29,810 nt of DNA from an uncultured Fastidiosipila sp. (lineage in GTDB: Bacteria; Bacillota; Clostridia; Saccharofermentanales; Fastidiosipilaceae). The translations under genes were made by a program, and so were the position numbers. This document shows, piece by piece, positions 25,046 to 29,810 of this stretch. The stretch covers positions 1-29,810 of the forward strand of contig CAMYAM010000015.1 in assembly GCA_947253875.1 (NCBI GenBank), written 5' to 3'. The notes beneath the pieces were generated by a model. That model did not search any database. It saw only the letters and a list, made by a program, of their open reading frames with translations, and was not told where the DNA came from. Within the stretch, counting starts at the first letter, position 1. Each line of letters begins with the position of its first letter.

Positions 25046-26374
25046 TTACTTTATTATCCAATCCCAATCAAACTCAACATATTTCAAGTTAACTTTACCA
25101 TCTTTATCATCTTCTTCATAAAGAAGTGCAAAATTATCCTCATCTAACTGGGTTAAGCAAGAATATTGATAACGAGTATCATTAATAAACTTCTCACTTA
25201 TACATTCAATATTTCTTTCATCGTGAACTATACATAGTTTAACAGAACCGTTAGTACGATCTGGACCATGAGGATTAGAAACTATAATATACTCTTTGCC
25301 TTCTCTCTCGAAGTGTAATACTGATAATTGACAATACGCTTCACATTCGAAATCCAAATCTAGCAATTCATCTTCCCAAGTTTTTGCATTATCGTAAGAT
25401 ATAGCATACTTAACTTTATCCGAATAATTACGCATAAAGACTAAGGTTGCTCCATTATTTAGTTGAACTAACTGAGCTTCTGAAACTTCTTGTTTAATAT
25501 CACCAACTGCACTGATAGTAGTTTTAGTATCATTTGGTGATGAACCTCTTTGCCAGGTCTCACCTGCATCATCTGAATAAACAGTTGCTGTAGATTGATG
25601 ATTGGTCAAAGTATCTGTGAAATACACTGGGAAAACTAGGCGACCATTCTGCAACTCAAGCCCAACACCTGGGCCAGTACCCAAGAAGCGCATCCATTCA
25701 GCCTTCACTTCTCCAGTGATATTACGAGGTAACTCCCAAGTTAGACCATCATCATCTGAATATGTATACCAAATATTAGAAGTTTGATAAGTTTTTAACG
25801 GTGAGTTTTTCAAGAATACATTACCCAAAACTTTGTCTTGGTGAGATAGTAGACCTAGGTTTGTAAAAGGCATCTCATCTTCTAATTGAACTTTGTACAA
25901 GGTCTGATTGCCAAAAGCATCATACACTACACCATTTTCTCTTATACTGTAACAATGACCGAACTCATCATAGAGAGCCTGATACATCTTACCATCAATA
26001 TTGAGAAAGCCTGAACCATTCTTTGCTGACCAGAAATTTCCACCCTCACGGAACATGTCAATAAGCAGGTGAATTCTACCTTTGTGCTTACCTTGCTTCT
26101 GTACAAGTAAACTCATATCTATCAAGAAAGCGTAATCATTATCATCTCCAGCTGGCAAGTCGATAACTGTGATATTGTCATCAAATTCAGTAGCTCCCTG
26201 TGGTCGACGACGAATTACTGCATTGATATCACCCCAATCCTCTTGATTGGTTATACGCTTGTCTGCACCTGCGATTACTGTGCCATTAAGTGTTTTCACT
26301 AGTGCCGGTATTCTATAGAATCCCGAACCATCATATCCTGGGTAAAAAAGTTTCTGTACTTTCTCAATACTCAT
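25046..26374 (-). CDS. GH33 exo-alpha-sialidase, cytoplasmic
   Basis: A 442-residue sialidase that would release terminal sialic acid. FYRIPAL at 19-25 gives R21 of the arginine triad, D46 in EDWGDI is the likely acid/base, E299 lies in SEAQ, R315 and R373 are candidates for the other two arginines, and Y404 in RYQYSCL is the likely nucleophile. Asp boxes are S206-W213, S267-W274 and S326-W333. An extra segment at about 115-170 (NIDGKMYQALYDEFGHCYSIRENG) resembles the insertion domain of NanA/NanB-type sialidases. There is no signal peptide or LPxTG anchor, so it probably acts on imported sialo-oligosaccharides. It lies 136 nt downstream of an LplA-type binding-protein gene with a stem-loop between. 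No nan catabolic genes are adjacent. Confidence 0.92.
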   Translation of the reverse strand: MSIEKVQKLFYPGYDGSGFYRIPALVKTLNGTVIAGADKRITNQEDWGDINAVIRRRPQGATEFDDNITVIDLPAGDDNDYAFLIDMSLLVQKQGKHKGRIHLLIDMFREGGNFWSAKNGSGFLNIDGKMYQALYDEFGHCYSIRENGVVYDAFGNQTLYKVQLEDEMPFTNLGLLSHQDKVLGNVFLKNSPLKTYQTSNIWYTYSDDDGLTWELPRNITGEVKAEWMRFLGTGPGVGLELQNGRLVFPVYFTDTLTNHQSTATVYSDDAGETWQRGSSPNDTKTTISAVGDIKQEVSEAQLVQLNNGATLVFMRNYSDKVKYAISYDNAKTWEDELLDLDFECEAYCQLSVLHFEREGKEYIIVSNPHGPDRTNGSVKLCIVHDERNIECISEKFINDTRYQYSCLTQLDEDNFALLYEEDDKDGKVNLKYVEFDWDWIIK

Positions 26375-26396
26375 TTAATTTGCCTAGCCTTCTAGT

Positions 26397-26418
26397 ACTT
26401 CGTACATACTTTGTACAT
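26397..26418. repeat. Short tandem repeat in sialidase leader
   Basis: Two adjacent 11-bp units, ACTTCGTACAT (26397-26407) and ACTTTGTACAT (26408-26418), differ at one base. They lie just upstream of the sialidase start, between it and the intercistronic stem-loop. Confidence 0.7.
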
Positions 26419-26445
26419 TCTCATCTAATTCTGTTCTTGTAATTT

Positions 26446-26473
26446 AAAGGCTTTGTATTACTACAAAGCCTTT
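26446..26473. terminator. Stem-loop between binding-protein and sialidase genes
   Basis: Perfect 12-bp stem AAAGGCTTTGTA/TACAAAGCCTTT with a 4-nt loop (TTAC), 37 nt after the binding-protein stop. The minus-strand tail TTTAAATTAC is only weakly T-rich. It could terminate partially or stabilise the upstream mRNA, letting some transcription reach the sialidase gene. Confidence 0.8.
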
Positions 26474-26510
26474 ATTTCATTTTATCAAAGCCTATCTAAT
26501 CTAATTGTGA

Positions 26511-28037
26511 TTATTTTTTAGCTGCCAAGAATTCATCAATTTGTTTCTGAGCTTCTGTTATTACCTTTTTAACTCCTACAGCTTCCATCTCTTTAAGCAT
26601 ATCTTCTAAAGCTTGATCTGGGTTTGTTGAGCCAGTATTTAGAGCGCTGAAATATTTCTCAGTAACATTTTCTAAACCTGCAATTTCTGTTTCAACATTA
26701 TCAGGGTTAAATACGAAACCTAAAATTGGAGAAGTCTCTGCTTTTGCATTTTGCTCAGCAACTTTTAGCCATTGATCTTCTGGGTTTGGATCCTCTACGT
26801 ATAAGTTCATAAATTGTCCTTGAGAATAGCTAGGAACATTATATTTCTTAGCTCCATCTTCAGTTCTAACAACAGTATTTTCTTTGCCCTCTAATTTTTC
26901 AAAGTGGACGCCTTCTATACCATAGTTAAATAAGTTTCTGAGATATTTATCTACGTTTATTCTTTCGAGCAATTTAATTGCAGCCTCTTGATTTGAACTA
27001 CCTGCACTTATAACCATATACGATCCTTGAATGGTACCTGATGTATACATAGGTCCTAAACGAGGATTAGTTACAACAGGAGCTCCATGACTATATTTAC
27101 CCCAACCAACTTCTGCACCTGGAAATCCTTGAGCTGAGAAAATATTATTATCTCCTTTAGGAACTTCGTCAAGGGTACCTGCATCAGGGTTGATGTAACC
27201 TAACTCATGCCATTTAGCTAAAGTTCTAAATTTATTCTGAACTTGTTCCTCTGCATATATATTTACCGCTTTAGTAGTACCAAATAGAACACCTATTCCA
27301 CCTGCTAAAGGTTCATATTCAAAGTTAAGGGAATTAATTCCACTTTTATTCAAATACATTGGATACATTTGAGGATTCTCTTTTTTTAGCAACTCTAGCA
27401 CTGGTGTCATATCATCTAGGGAAACGATATTTTTATAATCTATATTATACTTATTAACCATCTCTTCATCCCAAACCCAATATTGTGTTGCTGATGAATC
27501 TTTATAAGCTGGAACACCAAATATCGCACCATTGCCAAGAGTTACACCTTGCCAAACATCTTTTGGAATTAAAGCTTCTAAATTAGGAGCAGCAGGTAAA
27601 AGTTTACTAATATCTGCAAATAAACCATGATGGATAAACCTATTAACACCTGTTATTGGAGAACCAAAAGCTATGTCGTATTTTTCGCCACCATTAATAA
27701 TAGTGTTCATATTTGAACCATAGTCACTCCAGCTCATATAAGTTATCTCTACAGATACATTCATTTTTTCTTTTAGGTATTCATTAATTTTATCTTGTAC
27801 CTTCTTTAGATCTTCAGGAGCGGTACCAACTGTATAGTAGCTTAGTGTTACACCTTTACCATCGTAGTTAGGTAAATTCTCAGCTTCAAAATCTAATTTA
27901 GCTGGATCTACCTGAACTTCATCTGTACTCTTGTTTATCTCTTGACTACCTTTGTCATCAGCCTTATTACAGGAAACTAATGACAGAGCTAAAGTTAAAG
28001 CTAAACTTGCACTTAGTATCTTCTTAAGATTTCTCAT
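26511..28037 (-). CDS. LplA-type ABC solute-binding lipoprotein (DUF3502-like C-terminus)
   Basis: A 508-residue extracellular solute-binding protein. The signal MRNLKKILSASLALTLALSL leads to the lipobox LVSC with C23, then a charged linker. The mature region starts VTLSYYTVGTAPEDLKKVQDKINEYL, typical of LplA/YtcQ-like family 1 proteins that bind large oligosaccharides. The C-terminus (VETEIAGLENVTEKYFSAL...AVGVKKVITEAQKQIDEFLAAKK) matches the DUF3502 pattern. GAGG lies about 9 nt before ATG 28037. No permease or ATPase gene is adjacent, so its LplB/LplC-type partners must be elsewhere. The gene downstream encodes a cytoplasmic GH33 sialidase, which suggests a sialylated glycan as ligand. A candidate operator overlaps its promoter. 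Confidence 0.92.
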   Translation of the reverse strand: MRNLKKILSASLALTLALSLVSCNKADDKGSQEINKSTDEVQVDPAKLDFEAENLPNYDGKGVTLSYYTVGTAPEDLKKVQDKINEYLKEKMNVSVEITYMSWSDYGSNMNTIINGGEKYDIAFGSPITGVNRFIHHGLFADISKLLPAAPNLEALIPKDVWQGVTLGNGAIFGVPAYKDSSATQYWVWDEEMVNKYNIDYKNIVSLDDMTPVLELLKKENPQMYPMYLNKSGINSLNFEYEPLAGGIGVLFGTTKAVNIYAEEQVQNKFRTLAKWHELGYINPDAGTLDEVPKGDNNIFSAQGFPGAEVGWGKYSHGAPVVTNPRLGPMYTSGTIQGSYMVISAGSSNQEAAIKLLERINVDKYLRNLFNYGIEGVHFEKLEGKENTVVRTEDGAKKYNVPSYSQGQFMNLYVEDPNPEDQWLKVAEQNAKAETSPILGFVFNPDNVETEIAGLENVTEKYFSALNTGSTNPDQALEDMLKEMEAVGVKKVITEAQKQIDEFLAAKK

Positions 28038-28090
28038 AATCTTTTTCCTCTTTCCCTTTCCTTCTCTTTGAACAAAAATTATTTCCTTTA

Positions 28091-28110
28091 ACCAACGAAC
28101 GAGTGTTGGT
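28091..28110. promoter_or_regulatory. Candidate operator of the LplA-type gene
   Basis: Inverted repeat ACCAAC-N8-GTTGGT, 54-73 nt upstream of the ATG at 28037. It overlaps a candidate minus-strand -10 box TATACC (28108-28113). A binding protein here would block transcription. The regulator is unknown. Confidence 0.5.
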
Positions 28111-28137
28111 ATAAATGTGATCTCAATTACATGTTAA
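28108..28137 (-). promoter_or_regulatory. Candidate promoter of the LplA-type gene
   Basis: Minus-strand TTAACA (28132-28137), an 18-nt spacer and TATACC (28108-28113). The -35 box is five of six to consensus and the -10 box is weaker. A start near 28101 would fall inside the inverted repeat. Confidence 0.4.
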
Positions 28138-28236
28138 GCTATTTAGAATAATATCTCTATGTTTTTATTTTAAGAAAGTACTTCAAAATTTAAAAAACAT
28201 AATAGATATAAAATATAAAGATGAAAGAGACTCTTA

Positions 28237-28262
28237 TCACGAATATGATGCAATATCCGTGA
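28237..28262. other. Imperfect inverted repeat in the divergent region
   Basis: TCACGAATAT and ATATCCGTGA form 10-bp arms with one mismatch around a 6-nt loop (GATGCA). It is followed 3 nt later by AAGGAG and a seven-codon open frame (28277-28300). It could be an operator or a small RNA hairpin; no T-run follows. Confidence 0.4.
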
Positions 28263-28368
28263 CAAGGAGAATTGTAATGATAATGAATTCATATACGTAA
28301 ATAATATCAATGATTAATTTATAAAAAGTATAAGAAAAAACTCAAATGAAGGAGAAAAAGCCGATTAA

Positions 28369-28428
28369 ATGAATGAATCAAAATTAGCCCCAGCATGGAT
28401 ATATGAAGTAATAAGAGAAATTTCCTAG
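28369..28428 (+). other. Possible 19-aa small ORF or gene remnant
   Basis: An open frame of 19 codons whose peptide, MNESKLAPAWIYEVIREIS, has protein-like composition. Its ATG overlaps the TGA of a preceding eight-codon frame (28346-28372). AAGGAG lies about 14 nt upstream, which is too far for strong initiation. It may be a leader peptide, a true small protein or the remnant of a decayed gene. I cannot tell which. Confidence 0.2.
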
Positions 28429-28488
28429 ATTGAAAATGAATAAAATTTTATTTATGTTTTGAGGAAAAAATCGCTGTTTAATATTAAA

Positions 28489-28500
28489 TTTAACGTTAAA
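28489..28500. promoter_or_regulatory. 12-bp palindrome, copy 1 (upstream of arsR-type gene)
   Basis: Perfect palindrome TTTAACGTTAAA, 7 bp upstream of the -35 box of the regulator gene. An identical copy occurs at 29050-29061 ahead of the MFS gene, which makes it a strong operator candidate. Confidence 0.7.
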
Positions 28501-28506
28501 GAAAAT

Positions 28507-28545
28507 TTGACAGACTATAAAAATGATGTTACATTATAAGTAACA
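28507..28545 (+). promoter_or_regulatory. Promoter and second inverted repeat of the arsR-type gene
   Basis: Perfect TTGACA (28507-28512), 17 nt and TACATT (28530-28535) form the promoter. The inverted repeat TGTTAC-N7-GTAACA (28527-28545) covers the -10 box and probable start of transcription. This is a classic position for autorepression by an ArsR-type dimer. Confidence 0.65.
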
Positions 28546-28562
28546 AAATATAGAAAGGTGCG

Positions 28563-28997
28563 ATGACTTTGAAGGATGTTCACATATTAAATACCCTAGA
28601 AGAAATAAATATAGTAAGTGATCCTATAAGGCTTAAAATAATTATGACCTTAGGAGCTACACCTAAAACAGCTCAAGACTTGTCAGATGCTTTAGGAGTT
28701 AGTCGATCAAAAATTCATTATCACCTAAAAATATTGGAACAAAATGGAATTATAGAGGTTGTGGATACAGAGCTAATAAATGGGATTACTCAAAAATATT
28801 TCTTGCCGGTAGCCAAAGCTTTTATACCAAATAGCGAAATATTTAATAAAAATTTAGAAGAAAACCAATTCACTTTCAAAATTTCGAAGACAGACTACGA
28901 GTCTTTTGAAAAAGAATTAAGTGAACTCATAAAAAAATACGAGAATGATGCTGGAGAACCAGAAAACTTCCAAGTACAAATCTATAAATTATCTTAA
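28563..28997 (+). CDS. ArsR-family winged-helix transcriptional regulator
   Basis: A 144-residue DNA-binding protein. The winged helix-turn-helix lies at about 16-75: DPIRLKIIMTLGATPKTAQDLSDALGVSRSKIHYHLKILEQNGIIEVV, with the recognition helix near 46-58. The wing is followed by a C-terminal extension (about 75-144) rich in charged residues and probably helical (TDYESFEKELSELIKKYEN). It lacks the ELCVCDL metal-binding motif of SmtB/ArsR sensors, so it is probably not a metal sensor. AAAGGTG precedes the ATG. It probably represses itself and the MFS transporter gene 83 nt downstream; both are preceded by the same palindrome. The stop codon overlaps a stem-loop. Confidence 0.88.
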   Translation: MTLKDVHILNTLEEINIVSDPIRLKIIMTLGATPKTAQDLSDALGVSRSKIHYHLKILEQNGIIEVVDTELINGITQKYFLPVAKAFIPNSEIFNKNLEENQFTFKISKTDYESFEKELSELIKKYENDAGEPENFQVQIYKLS

Positions 28998-29025
28998 AAC
29001 CAGTAAGTAGGTGCTTACTGGTTTT
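28996..29025 (+). terminator. Stem-loop at the end of the arsR-type gene
   Basis: Perfect 12-bp stem AAAACCAGTAAG/CTTACTGGTTTT with a 6-nt loop, beginning within the TAA stop codon. The 3' arm ends in TTTT but no further T-run follows. Termination may be partial, allowing some read-through into the MFS gene. Confidence 0.7.
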
Positions 29026-29049
29026 AAAAGAAACAACTGTCAATAAAAT

Positions 29050-29061
29050 TTTAACGTTAAA
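29050..29061. promoter_or_regulatory. 12-bp palindrome, copy 2 (upstream of MFS gene)
   Basis: Perfect palindrome TTTAACGTTAAA, identical to 28489-28500, 20 bp before the MFS start and just upstream of its AAGGAG ribosome binding site. No clear promoter separates it from the stem-loop upstream, so a bound regulator might act as a roadblock or cover an overlapping promoter. Confidence 0.7.
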
Positions 29062-29080
29062 TATAAGGAGCATGTTAAAA

Positions 29081-29810
29081 ATGATTAAAAATAAAGATTT
29101 CTATGTCCTGCTTTTAGGACGACTTATTACAAATTTTGGTGATAGCCTCTATGCCATAGCCTCAGCCCTTTTGGTATACCAGATGAGCGGATCTACAGTC
29201 TACTCAGGTATAACCCTATTTCTAACCTCATCAACAGCCATTGTTCAACTACTTTTAAGTCCAATATTAGATAAGATTAATATGAAGAAGTTTTTGATCT
29301 TATCCCAACTTACCCAGGCTATCTTAATATTAATTATTCCTGCCTTGTATTATTTAGAAAAATTAAATGTCTTCCATATTATGATTCTAATGCCTATAAT
29401 TTCCTTAATTAACCAGCTGGTTTATCCTGGACAAATTTCTCTTTTACCTAAAATTCTTTCTGAAGAAGAACTTGTTACAGGTAATTCTTTGATGACTATG
29501 GCTTACCAAGGATCAAATGCAATATTTGATACCCTAGCAGGTTTTATTATATCTATATTTGGTTTTATGACAGCTTTTTATGCTAATAGTGTTAGTTTTA
29601 TCATAACTGGACTTTTGTTCTGTCTCTTATCGAAAAAGCTAAGTCATTATAATAAAAGAGAAAATAAAAAAGAAGGTTCAGTTATTAAAAATCACTTTAA
29701 GGGTCTTAAAGAAGGTCTAGACCTATTTAAGGATTCTCGAATTTTTGCCCTTGTCCTTGGAGTGGTCTTTATAAATTTTTCTGCCACATCTATAAGTGCA
29801 GTCTTACCTG
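29081..29810 (+). CDS. MFS transporter, N-terminal part (runs off window)
   Basis: About 243 residues are visible before the right edge. The protein begins MIKNKDFYVLLLGRLITNFGDSLYAIASALLVY, typical of the MFS_3-type (EntS-like or macrolide-efflux-like) exporters of Bacillota. About six hydrophobic segments can be seen, with a charged cytoplasmic loop (KKLSHYNKRENKKEG) in the middle that marks the junction between halves. ATG 29081 has AAGGAG at 10 nt; an in-frame ATG at 29072 is only 1 nt from that site. The upstream ArsR-type gene and shared palindrome suggest regulated efflux. The substrate is unknown; family members export drugs, siderophores or peptides. Confidence 0.85.
   Translation, partial: MIKNKDFYVLLLGRLITNFGDSLYAIASALLVYQMSGSTVYSGITLFLTSSTAIVQLLLSPILDKINMKKFLILSQLTQAILILIIPALYYLEKLNVFHIMILMPIISLINQLVYPGQISLLPKILSEEELVTGNSLMTMAYQGSNAIFDTLAGFIISIFGFMTAFYANSVSFIITGLLFCLLSKKLSHYNKRENKKEGSVIKNHFKGLKEGLDLFKDSRIFALVLGVVFINFSATSISAVLP

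Larger units (their letters stand above)
28038..28562. other. 525-bp divergent intergenic region
   Basis: Long AT-rich stretch between the binding-protein gene (minus) and the ArsR-type gene (plus). It holds promoters for both, three inverted repeats described separately, a 14-bp perfect palindrome AATAAAATTTTATT (28439-28452) and several very short start-to-stop frames. The best of these is 28369-28428. No tRNA or known riboswitch was recognised. It may contain decayed coding sequence. Confidence 0.5.

Noticed and set aside
18902..28095. Shared 9-mer TTTAACCAA upstream of both binding-protein genes (18902-18910 and 28087-28095) as a common operator
   Set aside because: The flanks differ, the distances to the starts are unequal, and a 9-mer match is plausible by chance in AT-rich intergenic DNA.
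28563..28997. Metal-sensing ArsR/SmtB repressor
   Set aside because: The ELCVCDL-type cysteine motif is absent and the protein has no clustered cysteines, so metal sensing is not supported.
1..29810. tRNA, rRNA, CRISPR, insertion sequence or prophage features
   Set aside because: Intergenic gaps were read for conserved T-loop sequence, regular spaced repeats, transposase or integrase genes, and none was found.

Overview
The window comes from an AT-rich (low-GC) Bacillota-type chromosome. Supporting signs are strong GGAGG-type ribosome binding sites, two lipoprotein sugar-binding proteins with Gram-positive style lipoboxes, an MnmA plus dedicated cysteine desulfurase pair, an L-lactate dehydrogenase, and simple stem-loop terminators. 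The gene content suggests a fermentative, saccharolytic, host-associated anaerobe or facultative anaerobe. I cannot name the genus. I saw no rRNA, tRNA, CRISPR array, insertion sequence or phage gene. The right edge cuts an MFS transporter gene.

Layout from left to right. (1) 114-3588, minus strand: an APH-fold small-molecule kinase, a sialidase-like Asp-box protein and a translationally coupled pair of short ChrA-type transporters. (2) 3715-5176, plus strand: an aldose-1-epimerase-like protein and a CPBP membrane protease, closed by a bidirectional terminator. (3) 5243-6190, minus: L-lactate dehydrogenase with its own promoter and an inverted repeat between -35 and -10. (4) 6311-18763, minus: a large carbohydrate-import and phosphorolysis cluster. 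In transcription order it reads sugar-binding lipoprotein, two permeases, GH65 glycoside phosphorylase, EamA transporter, AraC regulator, beta-phosphoglucomutase, GH42 beta-galactosidase, then after a terminator pullulanase. The import ATPase is not encoded here, as is usual for systems that use a shared MsmK/UgpC-type ATPase. (5) 19112-21503, minus: mscL, a small two-TM protein and a DUF4091 (GH123-like) hydrolase. (6) 21597-24984, minus: an aldo/keto reductase, mnmA and a cysteine desulfurase. (7) 25046-28037, minus: an LplA-type solute-binding lipoprotein followed by a GH33 sialidase with no signal peptide. (8) 28563 to the right edge, plus: an ArsR-type regulator and an MFS exporter-like gene, both preceded by the same 12-bp palindrome.

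How the genes fit together: none of the glycan-cleaving enzymes (GH42, GH65, pullulanase, GH33, the sialidase-like protein, the DUF4091 protein) has a visible signal peptide, while both binding proteins are lipoproteins. The picture is import of host or dietary oligosaccharides and breakdown inside the cell. GH65 and beta-phosphoglucomutase would conserve phosphate-bond energy as glucose 6-phosphate, and lactate dehydrogenase would close fermentation. Two sialidase-family proteins, a GH42 and a GH123-like protein together point to sialylated and galactosylated host glycans. This is inference from gene content. No sialic acid catabolic genes (nanA, nanE, nanK) are in the window.

The least conventional signals are the ArsR/MFS module with its two sets of inverted repeats, the solute-binding protein plus cytoplasmic sialidase unit without permeases, the divergent sialidase-like gene beside a kinase of unknown substrate, and stem-loops directly after both solute-binding-protein genes. 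I saw no wholly new molecular machine.
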